Source: Azadirachta indica (Eukaryota > Streptophyta > Magnoliopsida > Sapindales > Meliaceae). Taken from it: DNA of 64,000 nucleotides. The translations under genes and the position numbers were made by a program. The notes below the pieces were generated by a model. The model did not search any database. It worked only from the letters and a program-made list of their open reading frames with translations, and was not told the origin of the DNA. Each line of letters opens with the position of its first letter. The stretch's first letter is position 1. Of this stretch, positions 36,633-47,860 are shown piece after piece. The DNA lies in assembly GCA_022749755.1 (NCBI GenBank), contig CM040445.1, positions 4,857,182-4,921,181 on the forward strand, in the 5' to 3' direction.

Positions 36633-37456
36633 CCATGAAGAAAAAGAGCGAATCCTTGTCGCTCATATCCGGAATCTCTAACACCAAGCTAGTAAACTCC
36701 TTGATGTAGTCCCGCAAGCTTCCGGATTGTTTGAGGCGTCGCAACCGGCCTCGTGCTTCCTCTTCGGCATTTTCCGGATAGAATTGCCGCTTGAGTTCCC
36801 GCTTGAAATCATCGAAGGTTTCGATGGTGCATGTCCCTTTACCAATGTCTCCGTACCTCCTTCTCCACCACAACATAGCCACATCGGTTAGATAATGGGT
36901 AGCGGTACGTACCTTGGTTTGTTCATCGGTGATGCCCATCACTTCGACATATTGTTCGATCCCCCACAAGAAGTTGTCCACGTCCTTGGCACTCCTTGAG
37001 CCATTATAGGACTTGGGCTTGGGGACATCAACTCTTGGTGCTTCACGTGTGGTAGTCATCCCGCTTGCTTGCTGCCGCACGCTTGCACAAAGCCACATCC
37101 TCCTTAATTGTGGCGAGTTCCCTATCAATGTAGGCTCGGATGTCCCTAAACATACGGTCGTGAACCGCTAGCAACTCTTGCTTGAAGGCATCCTCGAGCT
37201 TGGCGGTAGACACCTCCACTACCTCACGAAGAGCATTGTCCTCCGCTTCCAACCCGTCGAAGCGCTGCTCCATCTCGTCAAGGCGTGAGTCTACACTTGC
37301 CACAAAAGCTTCCACGCTAGCTACTCGAGCGTCCAAGCCAGCCACCATGTCCTTGGACTGCGCCCTCTTGCTTCCACCCTTGGTAGGACGTTGCTCGTCA
37401 CGTCCCCGCACTTGGGCTTCCTCACCTGCAATGGTAACGTCGGAAACGTTGGCCAT
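36541..37456 (-). pseudogene. Gag N-terminal and capsid region, two frameshifts
   Basis: Starts at the ATG at 37456 with a coiled-coil-like segment (MANVSDVTIAG, LDEMEQRFDGLEAE). It then shifts frame at a GCTTGCTT tandem (about 37063-37070), where one 4-bp unit appears to be extra. The capsid region follows (KPKSYNGSRSAKDVDNFLWG, FKRELKRQFYPENAEEEARG, SLRDYIKEF). A second shift at about 36567, apparently one extra base, joins it to the zinc-knuckle frame. As it stands the element cannot make one continuous Gag protein without frameshifting. Confidence 0.8.
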
Positions 37457-37562
37457 TCCCTTTGATAGAGTTTCCCTTCACGCAACTTTTGATTCGAAAG
37501 CTCCCTCTCAACAAGGTCTCCGCCCAACCTTGTGTTGCTCAACCTTGAGCTCTGATACCAAC

Positions 37563-38188
37563 TGTCACGGCCTCACTCTTTTCACTCGCTTCGACCGTGC
37601 GGCGCTTAGCAACTCCGCTCACTAAGCAAGCTTTCGACACCCGCAATGCGCTAAATCGGAAGCTTATGAATAGAAGAGAGAGCAATAAGAGTTTGAGTGA
37701 AGAGTGATTAACACAACTCAAGTTTATTGCTTGATTGCTTTGCTACTTGGTTGTTGGGTTTGGCCAAATGAGGCCTCACCTATTTATAGGAAAACTTACA
37801 TAAAATGGACGGCCTAAATTGCACCTCACAATGCACTTTTGAGGGCTAGAATTGGCCTTCTAGAAATGTCCTAAAAAATATCTACACAATTGTCAAAATG
37901 GTAATGCTATCTACACAATTCTAGAACTTGGGCTAATTGGGCCACCATTTTAGAAGTTGGGCTAGTTGGGCTAACATTGGGCTACAAGTACAATAATGCC
38001 AATAAGGAAGAATATATGAATCTTTGGCCCAAATGCCTTATTTCCCCACTTAACCCGTTCTATCGACGAGTCATATTACCAAAGCTCATGTGCCCGTTTG
38101 TCCCGGATTTTCCCTCGCGCGAATTCTGTCCGCACAACGTCTTGATCACGGTTACTGTTCATGGGCACTATTCACGCGGGGCGTGACA
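37563..38188 (-). repeat. 5' LTR of the deleted gypsy element
   Basis: 626 bp, same length as the partner LTR. The minus-strand TATA region and transcription start are not determined. Confidence 0.93.
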
Positions 38189-38192
38189 TACC

Positions 38193-39014
38193 GCTTTAAA
38201 ATAAATAATTGCCTTTTATTATACCGTCCGGTCCACCCTCCTTAACTCAAAATCCTCCAATCAACCCACACGGGTTCCAACCTACACAAAATAAAATTAT
38301 TAATTAGTTTCATTCAAAAAGATGTCAACAGGAATGCAATTAACTATTTTATTAACACATTTAACTGTAACAGCTATTTGCTATTTCTCTTTCATTTTGG
38401 CAGTGTTTGCTTTCTCTTATTCTCTGCAAATTACACCAAATATGACTACATAACTATATAAAGAAGCAAAACGCGTAAGGCAACCTCAACATTCTGGTGT
38501 TCATGTGCTTAATCTTTCCTGGAAAATATTTTTTATTCAAAAGCATGCCCGTTTTGGTAGTATGCTGTTGACATTTACAAGCTTTCTCATTAGCAAATTT
38601 AGGCTCTTAATTCCCCAATCGTGTAAATTGCTTGCTAGCTAGCAGCTTCCAAATAAAGTCAAAATCTCGGGAATTCGTTTCTACAATCTTATCTCACACT
38701 CTCCATGTAATAATAATAATAATAGTACCCAGTAAAAATAAAAGCAATTTGTCGATTTCCTTTGTGAGCTTCTACAAGCTTTCTTTATATCTTGGCTCTC
38801 CTTCCTTTCTCCTCCTCCTCTGATAGAAAACCAAAACCATTTTGCTTCAATTCCCGATTCCGAGCTCAAACAGATTCTTCGATAATCAAAATTCAGCCCA
38901 AAAAAATGCAGAACTATCTTCCATAACACACTATTTCCTGCTGAAACTTTCGTCTCTACAAGCAAACATTCAACTACGTCTCTTCCTCTTTCTCTACTCC
39001 ATCTCTTGGCACTC
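38193..39014. other. Promoter region of the methyltransferase-like gene
   Basis: AT-rich; contains CTATATAAAGAAGC near 38454-38467, a possible TATA box, and an (ATA)n run near 38709-38722. No separate gene seen. Confidence 0.4.
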
Positions 39015-39779
39015 ATGCATGCAGAAATGAAAGTCACCATTTCCAAACTACCCTTAATTCTCAAACCCTTCTTCGTTTCTGTCTTCTTCTCTTTGTTTTT
39101 CCTCCTCTTCTTATCCTGCTCACAGTCTCCCCGGAAAACTGCCATTCTCTCGACCGAGACATCACTCTCCAATGAGACGTCCGTTGACCTACGTATCCGA
39201 CCCGGCTATTCTTCCTACGAAACTTACATCCAGCGTCAGCTTAACAAGACTTTAAACCCCAAGCTCCGGAAGATATGGACAACACGTGACTGGGAGCGCA
39301 AGGTCCGCGTCTTCTCTCATTTCTTTCAAAACTTAAAGCAAAGAAATCTCCTGTTCAACGATTCAAAAGCATTATCAATCGGCGCTCGTGTCGGCCAAGA
39401 AGTGGCTGCGTTAAAGCTCATCGGCGTCCCCGACTCTGTGGGGATAGACCTGGTGCCGCGTCCGCCGCTTGTTATTAAAGGAGACTTTCATGCGCAGCCG
39501 TTTGAGAACGAAACTTTTGACTTTGAATTCTCTAACGTCTTTGATCACGCCCTCTTTCCCCGGAAGTTTGTCGGGGAAATCGAACGGACGTTGAAACCCG
39601 GTGGAGTTTGTGTATTACACGTAGCGTTATCACGGCGGGCTGATAAGTATTCGGCTAATGATTTGTACAGTGTTAGGCCATTATTAGAGTTGTTTAAGAA
39701 ATCGGAATTGGTTCAGGTTAAGAAAGTGGACGGCTTTGGCCTTGATACTGAGGTAGTTTTTAGAAAGAAAAAGATTTAA
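39015..39779 (+). CDS. Membrane-anchored methyltransferase-like protein
   Basis: Single exon, 254 residues from the ATG at 39015, or 250 from the in-frame ATG at 39027, which has the better initiation context. A strongly hydrophobic segment near the N-terminus (about residues 14-36) looks like a signal anchor for the secretory pathway, with the rest luminal. The C-terminal two thirds has a class I S-adenosylmethionine-fold pattern: SIGARVGQEV (motif I), SVGIDLVPRP (acidic end of beta 2), FDFEFSNVFDHA and LKPGGVCVLHVAL. This matches the Methyltransf_11-type plant family with no established substrate that I know of. The motif I glycines are fewer than usual (GARVG), so activity is not certain. 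Confidence 0.75.
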   Translation: MHAEMKVTISKLPLILKPFFVSVFFSLFFLLFLSCSQSPRKTAILSTETSLSNETSVDLRIRPGYSSYETYIQRQLNKTLNPKLRKIWTTRDWERKVRVFSHFFQNLKQRNLLFNDSKALSIGARVGQEVAALKLIGVPDSVGIDLVPRPPLVIKGDFHAQPFENETFDFEFSNVFDHALFPRKFVGEIERTLKPGGVCVLHVALSRRADKYSANDLYSVRPLLELFKKSELVQVKKVDGFGLDTEVVFRKKKI

Positions 39780-41060
39780 TTTTTGCTTATTATTTTTTTA
39801 CTTGTAACAATTCATTTGGTTGTATTAATTAAATAATCATATACAAAAATTGTTGAAATTCAAATAAAAATAAATGCATGCATGCATCATCAATTAATTG
39901 CACTTGGATTTGGTGCTCTGGTTCCTAAACATTGATCTAGTTCCATCATTATTAGTAACATGTGGAATCAAATCAACCATCACTACGAAAGTGGATATTG
40001 ATTTGTGAATATATTTCTGATGACTTGGATGCGTTAAAAAATGACTGGATTTTGCAATGGGGAAGTAACTCGGTACTCCATGCGCAATATAAAATTACTT
40101 GACATATTTCAGAAGAGTCACGGGTCATTGATAACAGAGACAAATTAACAACAGCAAACTTGGAATCCCGAATACTGATTGGATTGCTGATTTCAGTTCA
40201 GACCCTGGTTTGGTTAGTCTGCAGTCGCTTTCACTTTTAGCTCTTAGCCGTTGGAGACGAGACTGAGCGCATAAAGTTAAAAAATAGTTCTCGTTACTGT
40301 GGGGCAGAATAAATAATAAAAAATGATATTGTTATTATTAGAGCTACATTATGCCATATTCAATGGACCCCAACATGACAAATTTTCTTGAGAGTGGCAT
40401 TGTAATTGTTGTTTTATTGGTGGGTTAGATTATAGATTAAATGAAGTGAAGGTGGGGCATGGATGGGTGCCATTGACAGTTGGGTATTTGGGAAACAATC
40501 TGCATTCTGTGGGGTAGATGAGTTTTCTTTCCAATTCCCGCTCATATCCGCTGGAAGACGGGCAATCTGGGTTGTTTTTGCCGTTTCAAGTTTAAATGCA
40601 TGTAATCTGTTAAACTCTTCATTGGCCTAAAGTTGGTCAGACAACCTAACTTGATTCGTGTTTCAAAGCATTCTCACCAAAGAGCTACAGCTTATCGACT
40701 CATAAGATTGAAAGAATAAAAAATATGAAAAGAAAAAAGAAAAATAGAAAAAGAAAAGTAGGTTGGTGCTTGATAATCAATGAGTGCTCATGAATTTTCA
40801 ACGCTACTTTTATATCTTCCAGTCTGGCATTACTTCAAACACCTTGTATTACAGCTTGCGAACCAACCGTTAGATATTGCAAACTCCAGTGAATTAGAAT
40901 TTGATGTTCTTATCCAATCTACCCTTTTCTTCTTGTAATTACTTGTGAAGTTTGTAAATGCGAAGGAGTTTTTCCAAATGTTTGTTGAGTTTTAACTTTG
41001 AAAGCCATTTCTCCAGCTATGTTCTCTATCATATTTAAGGACCACAGCACACATTGTTAA
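39780..41060. other. Intergenic, no gene recognised
   Basis: AT-rich with no element ends or coding region that I can support. Confidence 0.5.
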
Positions 41061-41228
41061 ATGGCTCGCCACCCGAAGGAGACAATTCTCGCCATCAATT
41101 CCATCATCATCATCCCAACTGTCTGTATTGTCTCTTTCTATCTTCTTTTTTCTCCTGCTAACTTTTCTAATTTTGATAATGCGTATATCTTATCCCTTTC
41201 TGGCTTCGGGTTCACTGGATGTATCTAA
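41061..41228 (+). CDS. Possible small membrane protein (55 aa)
   Basis: ATG at 41061 opens a 55-residue frame ending at TAA 41226-41228. It starts with a charged stretch, MARHPKE, followed by a long hydrophobic segment (about residues 9-32, ILAINSIIIIPTVCIVSFYL) that could span a membrane. It stands alone with about 1 kb of non-coding DNA on each side. I recognise no family. Chance occurrence is quite possible in AT-rich DNA, so this is only a candidate. Confidence 0.3.
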   Translation: MARHPKETILAINSIIIIPTVCIVSFYLLFSPANFSNFDNAYILSLSGFGFTGCI

Positions 41229-41379
41229 AAAGGAGGTGAATTTGCTTCCAGAAGCGGCCGTTTGTCGGAGAAGTTTGAACAGAATTGACAATACTGTGCC
41301 CACGTTAAAGTACATTGTTTGCAACAAATGGAAATCATAATGTTTTTCATACGATTGCGTGAAATTGTAAAGTTTACTT

Positions 41380-42050
41380 TTAGTGAATAGTATTATATAG
41401 ATAAACAGTATTATATAAATAAACAGTATCGTATCTATAAACAGTGTCTTATCGTATAAGAGTACCGAAATATACCGAAAGTGTAACTACTTTTTTTTGA
41501 TTTTCTTTATTAATGAGGTTGGTGTTAGGTGGAGAAAGTTTGAATTTAAGTAGTGGTTGGTAGGTAGAGAAATTTATGGAGTAAATTGTGAAGTGTGTGT
41601 TAAAAAATAGTAGAAAGAAATCATTATAAATACCCCACTCCTTTCACCATTTCATTCATTTCAAATCATCTTTTGAGAGTTTCTATAAAGAGAGAAAAAT
41701 TAGTTTCTTCTTTATATTGTATTCTTCACTTAGAGTTGTTTCTCCTATTTTGAGAGAGAGTGTGAAATACTTCTATTTAGAGAGTTGTTCTTTCCTTATT
41801 ATTAGAGAAAAAGAGAGTTGTAATCCCTACTTTAAAATAGTGAAATACTTCTATACTTGTCCATGGTTTTTTACCCTAATTTGTTTAGAAATTTTTCACG
41901 TAAAATATTTGTGTCAATTTATTTTGCTATTTTATTTTACTATAGACGGTTATAACTCCTACTTATTATTATTATTTTGATGGACGGTTATACCTCCTAC
42001 TTATTTATTGTTTTATGATGATAGATGGTTATACCTCCTACATAACGTTT
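41380..42050 (+). mobile_element. Possible solo LTR of Ty1/copia type
   Basis: A TATAAATACCCC box at about 41627 is followed by a TTGAGAG-rich leader. Near 41861-41910 comes the sequence CCATGGTTTTTTACCC, then TTTTTCACGTAAA, then TTGTGTC. That order is typical of the R-U5 part of plant copia LTRs. It is followed by three imperfect copies of GACGGTTATACCTCCTACTT (about 41945-42043). Upstream, near 41395-41450, TATAAACAGT-like units repeat about four times. I could not fix the ends or see an internal domain. Confidence 0.35.
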
Positions 42051-43260
42051 ATTTTCATTGTTTTCTCAATTTCATTGTAGTTGCGTGTTTTGCTTCGACT
42101 CCTAATTTCCTAACACATTGCATAGCAGTTTTAAGATCAACCCACTTGCTTGCTTGCTACACATTTAATAGATCTCATTACTATTTGATCAAATTTTTAG
42201 TAAACAAATGAAAACCTACATGGTTCTTTAGATTATGAACGAGCTCAACCTGTTAAGTTATTATGAAGCATCACAGGACTCGGGAGAATTCAAGATACTT
42301 TCAGAAAAGAAGCATACAACTGCTCAACAACATTGTTTGGTCGGTATAATGAAAGGCTTGCAACCTGTCAGGTGCCGCAAGCATGGGCGGCAACTCCGCG
42401 AACACATGAGCTTCATCCACCAGTGTTGAGCGTTGTACCGTATGCGTGAGTGGATCCTACCATGACCATAGTGGGCATATTGGCTGAAATCTCCACTGAG
42501 GTAGCAGGCAAAATCCCATTTGGACCTTTCCTCATTGAGCTGGGCAGAAAGCAAGACAAAGGGGCAGTTTATACTGTGGCGCGCATTGTAGCTCGGATAC
42601 TATTCATACCCAATAGGTCCAATATATAATAATGGGGTTAGGTGGGATATTTTGTATTTTTTGTACATAAAATATTGTAAAGTAATCTTAGCCCTCCATA
42701 CTAGCTTTGTAAAAGACAATCTTGGCCATTGAAATGTACTTATATATGTGTAATGTTTGTTTTGGTAAAGGAAGAAAAACACTTATCATTTTCCTGCCAT
42801 CTTCTCTCAAGTTCTGCACTCTCTTCTTTTACATTTGCTTTTCTTTTGTCACTCACATTAGGCAGGAAACTCTCGGTCCTCACAACCCACACAAGCACAC
42901 CTACTTGATTTGGCTATTTAAGGCTTACCTAGTTTGGTTTTTCGGCAAGCTGAGTTAAGTGCCACACGGTGTTGAGATTTCGAATTTTCCAACACGTGAA
43001 AGTTGGTATCAGAGTAGTTTGGGGTGATTTCTGTGTGGTAAGATAACCTTGTGGCTATTGTTTATTGAAGTTAGCCTTATGAAACCTTGGTTGTAGAACT
43101 TAGGACTTGGATAATTATGGTAGAATCCTTGTTGCATCTTTGGTTGCTGTTGGATAAATTATTCTGAAATTCTGGACTATTAGGTTGTTGTGCAGGAATT
43201 ATTGTGAAATTGTGGTTATATTATTTTGTTTGTTGGAAGTTTGGTTTGCGGAAATTTTCT

Positions 43261-44400
43261 GATGGATGCTAAGGATATTGAGGGTAGTAATGTTACAGAG
43301 TTAGTTCAATAGGAACGTAGGCGTGCCTACAACACGAGGAAGGCGACAAAAGAGATGGGGGTGTCGAAAGAAATGGTGAGCTCTTTTGAGGCTAGGTTGG
43401 TGAAGCTCAAACTGTCCTTAAGTGACATTCATGAGTGCCTCGACACTCTCAACGATCAAGTAGGGGTTCGGGAGACGGATGCGGTGGCTGCCGTTCTTAA
43501 GCGAAGACTCCAGCAGAGTTTCTATACATTTGCCGACTCCATGAAGTAGACCATGGACGAATTTAAGAAGATGGCAAAATTTCGCCAAGACCTTACACTG
43601 TGCAAAATCACTATCATTTCGGGTGTCACTTTAAGTAGTGCACTAAGAGTTCGGGTTCCGAATTTTCCCAAGTTTTTGGGCAAGCAGGATGCCAAGGAAA
43701 CAAAAAATTTCCTATGAATGATGAAGCGTCATTTCGATGCTACTCACCTGTATAAGGATGAGCTCAGAATAAGTACCGCAACTCTTTACTTCGACGGTGA
43801 TACGGCGCTATGGTAGAGGCATTGACACATAGAGATGAGGAGGGGATTGTGCCGTATCGACACTCGGGACACATTTAAGGTGGAATTCAAAAGGCAATTC
43901 TACCCTGAAAATGTTGAAGAGGCTATTATGCTAAAACTTCGGAGGTTGAAGCAACAGGGCTTTATTAAAGAATATGTGCGGGAATACAACTCCTTAATGC
44001 TTAAGATTACCATCATGTCGGAGAAGAGTCGATTGCTATTTTTCCTTGATGGGTTGCAACCTTGAGCTGAACAAGAGTTGAAGTGGTGGAATGTATAAGA
44101 CCTTACTTCAGTAATTGGTGCAGCTGAAACCTTGATTGAGTATAGTTGGGAGCCTTCGAAACAAGATCAGAACAGAAACTGAACAAAGGTGGTCAAGAGA
44201 AAGGTAAGAGAGATAAACCTCACAAGCAGAAACCCTAAGAATACATGGGGGAGCCATAAAAGGATGCTGAGCAGTGTGGTGGCAACAAAAGGCCGTATAA
44301 CAAGGAGCGTGACAAGCAAAAGTAGTGGATGTGCTACTTGTGTGGCGGGGCATATTACACAAAAAAGTGCCCACGGAGGAGGAGACTTAATGCCATGCTT
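43261..44400 (+). pseudogene. Gag remnant of the old gypsy element
   Basis: Conceptual translation gives a coiled-coil-like N-terminus (EMVSSFEARLVKLKLSL), a capsid part (VPNFPKFLGKQDAKETKNFL, then FKVEFKRQFYPENVEEA) and a degenerate zinc knuckle with CYLCGG (about 44329). At least four in-frame stops and several shifts interrupt it. Confidence 0.8.
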
Positions 44401-45057
44401 AGCTCATATGAGAAAGCAGAGGATGTCCAAATAGGTTCTATGCGCATCCTTAATGTTATGAAGACCAAGGAGTCACCTAAAGGGGAAGCGGCCAAGCCTA
44501 AGACAGTAACGAAGCTAGAACCTAGGAAGATTTTGAAATATGTTGTTGCTAGCATAAACGGGGAAACCTTCAAGGCTTTGATTGATTTTGGTGCTAATCA
44601 ATGCTCAGTTGTGGAGAATTTGGCAAGAAGGCTAGGGTTAGCACATAGCAAAGAGTCGGGATGGGTTAAAGTTGTTGATCAACTGTCTCAGCCTATTTGC
44701 GGAGTCGCTCATAGTGTACCTATCGAAATTAGGACGTGGCAAGGTAAGGTGGACCTGAACATCATACTGATGGGTGATTTCCAGCTCATGTTAGGTGATG
44801 AGTTTATTGACCGGATGCTACCCTTCACATTTACGAACGATGGGTATATGAAATTCAAAGATGCGGGGAAGATGTATAAGGTATCAATTAAGAGGATTCA
44901 GGTTGGGATGCAAGTATTGTTGGCCTTGCAAGTTTTGAAAGGTGTGAAAAAAGGGAAAAAGATTTACTTGACCATGCTCAAGATAATGATACTCCAACTC
45001 CAAATTCTGATCTACCGAAGAAAGATCAATGCATTCTCCGAAAGTTTAGTAATGTAA
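44329..45057 (+). pseudogene. Protease region of the old gypsy element
   Basis: An open stretch of 242 residues. The retropepsin site, normally DTG or DSG, reads ALIDFGANQCSVV, so the catalytic triplet has become Asp-Phe-Gly and the enzyme would be inactive. It continues into GDEFIDRMLPF, the segment before reverse transcriptase. Confidence 0.8.
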
Positions 45058-45059
45058 TG

Positions 45060-46350
45060 CCCCCGGAATTGTCCAACAGACTTCCTCCAAGATGTGAAGT
45101 CAACCATGCCATAGAACTTGAATCGTGTATTAAGCCACCAGTAATGGGTTCTTATAGAATTACTCTGCTAGAACTCGAAGAGCTTTGAAAGCAATTAACG
45201 GAGTTGCTAGATATTGGGTTTATTAGACTTTCAAAAGCACCCTTGGGCCTATCGATATTGTTTTGGCAGAAGCATGATGGGAGCTTATGGATATGTATTG
45301 ATTACTGGGTGCTAAATAAGGACGGTGAAGAACCAGTATCCCATTCCTTGCATTGATAACCTGTTTAATCGACTTGGACATGCTCGGTGGTTTTCAAAGT
45401 TTGATTTGAGGTTCAGGTATTAGTAGGTGCAGATTGCAAAAGGAGATAAACCGAAGACAACGTGTGTGACATGTTATGGGTTGTATGAGTTCCTTATCAT
45501 GCCTTTCGGACTCACCAACGCATCGGCAACTTTCTGCACCCTCATGAATCGAATATTACATTCATTCCTTGATAAGTTTGTGGTGGTGTATTTGGATGAC
45601 ATTGTTGTGTATAATGTGAGTCTCGAGGAGCACATAAAATATTTGAAACATGTTTTTCAGGTTTTGTAGGAGAATGAGCTTTATGTAAAGCGAGAGAAAT
45701 GCTTGTTCGCCTAACAAAAGGTTTTTTTTTTTTGGGCACAAAATATCTAACGGGCGAATACACATGGATGCAGCCAAAGTGCGTGCCATTGAAAAATGGA
45801 AGCCCCCTACTTTTGTTTCATAGTTAAGATCTTTTTTTGACCTTGTCAGCTGCTACCAGCACTTTATTCCGAATTATTCAAAAAAGAGCAACGCCTTTGA
45901 CTAACTTGCTGAGGAAGAAAGAGGCGTAGGAATGGACTCCAGCTTGTTATAAATCCTTCGAAGACCTTAAACAAGTAATGACAGAAGAGCCAATTTTGGC
46001 ACTGCCCGATTACACTAAACCATTCGAGGTGTATACGAATGCGTCAGATTATGCTGTCGGGGGTATGTTGATGCAAGATGCTCATCTTATTGTCTACGAG
46101 AATCGCAAGCTTAAAGATATAGAGTGGCAGTATCCTGTGCATGATAAGGAGATGTCGGCGATCATCCATTACTTGCTTGGGGGATAGTTTGTGATCAAGA
46201 TCGACAATGTTGCAATTAGATACTTTTAAAATCAGAAAAAGTTAAACCTTAAGCAAGCTTAATGGCAAGACTTTTTGCCAGAGTTTGATTATGTCATGGA
46301 GTACAAACTAGGATGAGCTAATGTTGTCGTGGACGCAATAAGCTGAAAAG
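45060..46350 (+). pseudogene. Reverse transcriptase and RNase H remnant
   Basis: The RT palm is clear at 45427-45669: YGLYEFLIMPFGLTNASATF, then VVYLDDIVVY with the YLDD catalytic motif. The RNase H stretch follows (about 45960-46190), with LPDYTKPFEVYTNASDYAVGG, where the usual DAS is NAS. Stops and shifts separate the blocks. Confidence 0.88.
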
Positions 46351-46369
46351 CAGAGTTCGCATTTATCAA

Positions 46370-47860
46370 CCGACCGGAGTATAGCATATTGGTTTATGTT
46401 AAGGAAGGTTTAACACATGACTCTTTTGCAAAGAGTCTCATGGAACTTGCCCAAGAGAACAAGACAAGACAGTTTTGAATAAAAAACGACATTCTATATA
46501 CTGTTAAAACTGTATTTTTATTCCGAAATGGGAAAACTTATGACGGGAATTGATGAAAGAATGTCACGACTCCAAATAGGCCGAACATCTAGGTATTCAT
46601 CGCACTTTGACATTGTTGGAAGAAGTTTATTATTGGCTGCGGATGAGGGATAATGTTGAGGCATATGTGCGGACTTGCCTTATATGTTGACAGGATAAAG
46701 TCGAGCAAAAGTAACCCGTTGGTTTACTTCAGCCTCTTCCGATTCCAGAACACCCATGGGAGTGTGTCACCACGGATTTCATCTTTGTATTGAAATCCGA
46801 AGGATGCGGATTTATTCTAGTCGTGGTTGACAAGTTGTCTAAGTACGGAACCTTTATTCCAGGTCTACGAGAGTGCACAGCCGAAGATGCTGTCCGTTTT
46901 TTTTTTAAGCACGTTGTCAAGTATTTGGGCCTTTCTTGAACCATTATCAGTGATCGAGACTCTTGTTTCACTGGAAAGTTCTGGCGTGCGTTGTTTAAGT
47001 TGATGTGGTCGAACCTACACTTCTTGACAAGCTTTTATTCACAAATCGAGGAATAAACCGAGAAGGTGAATGCGCTGTTGGAGCTTTATTTGTGACATTT
47101 TGTAAACGTTAATCAGCGAGATTAGGTGAAGTTGCTCGATGTAGCTCAGTTTTCATAGAACTTCTAGCGGAGAAAAGTAATGCAATATAACCTGTTTGAG
47201 ATAATGACGGGTTGACAACCTCACACGCCACAAGCTTTGGTGAAGGGCTATACAGGTGCGAACCCTTCAGTGTATAAATGAGGGAAAGGTTGATAAAAAC
47301 AACCTGATGTTGCCAAGGTTTACTTGGACAAAGCATATAAGAAAATGAAGAAATGGGCAGACAAGGATCGCAAGTCATTAGAGTTTCAATCCGACAATCT
47401 TGTCATAGTGAAGCTACCAACACAGTAGTTCAAAGCCTACCAGTCAGTGCACAAAGGGTTGGTACGGAGATAAGAAGGACTTTATCCCATCCTCGAGAAG
47501 GTCGGGAAAGTGTCGTATCATGCCAAGTTGCCACCGAAGCTAAGGATTCATCCGGTCTTTCATGTGAGTTCGTTGAAGCCCTACCATAAAGATGTGGAAG
47601 ATCCGAAAGGAGGGGAATCACACAAAGCATCATTCGTCACCGTAACCTTCTATGATCGCGAGTTGGCTAAGATACTTGCTGATTGAGTCATCTGGAGAAG
47701 CGAAGCACTAAAGTACTCAGAATTTTTGATGAGATGGAAGAACTTCCTAGACAACAAGGCTAGTTGGGAAAAGGAAGCGGACTTGTAGCAATTCTGAAAC
47801 CAAGTTGAAGAGTATAAATTGAAGACGCTTGACAACAGCATCAAGGATTTCGGTGGGGGA
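46370..47860 (+). pseudogene. Integrase and chromodomain-like tail remnant
   Basis: The integrase core is visible around 46745-47000 (WECVTTDFIF, VVVDKLSKYGTF, IISDRDSCFTGKFW), followed by a stop-ridden region. The post-core segment HPVFHVSSLKPYH lies near 47550-47585. A degenerate chromodomain (about 47720-47800, RWKNFLDNKASWEKEADL) precedes the polypurine tract. Confidence 0.82.

Larger units (their letters stand above)
34795..38192 (-). mobile_element. Internally deleted Ty3/gypsy chromovirus (gag-PR-chromodomain)
   Basis: LTRs of 626 bp lie at 34799-35424 and 37563-38188. Both start TGTCACGGCC and end GGGGCGTGACA, and differ at about ten positions by eye. A 4-bp flank TACC is duplicated at 34795-34798 and 38189-38192. 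Read on the minus strand, the 5' LTR is followed by TTGGTATCAGAGC, a primer-binding site for initiator tRNA-Met (about 37550-37562). The 3' LTR is preceded by AGGTGGGGGAGGA, a polypurine tract (35425-35437). The internal part is only 2,138 bp and lacks reverse transcriptase, RNase H and the integrase core. The close LTR match points to a recent insertion, copied with enzymes from an autonomous relative. Confidence 0.95.

Noticed and set aside
39006..39014. Start of the methyltransferase-like protein at 39006
   Set aside because: The codon there is TTG; the first real in-frame ATG is 39015, then 39027.
38681..39172. 163-codon minus-strand frame overlapping the methyltransferase start
   Set aside because: Lysine/arginine-rich translation of the antisense of a CT-rich leader; no homology signal.
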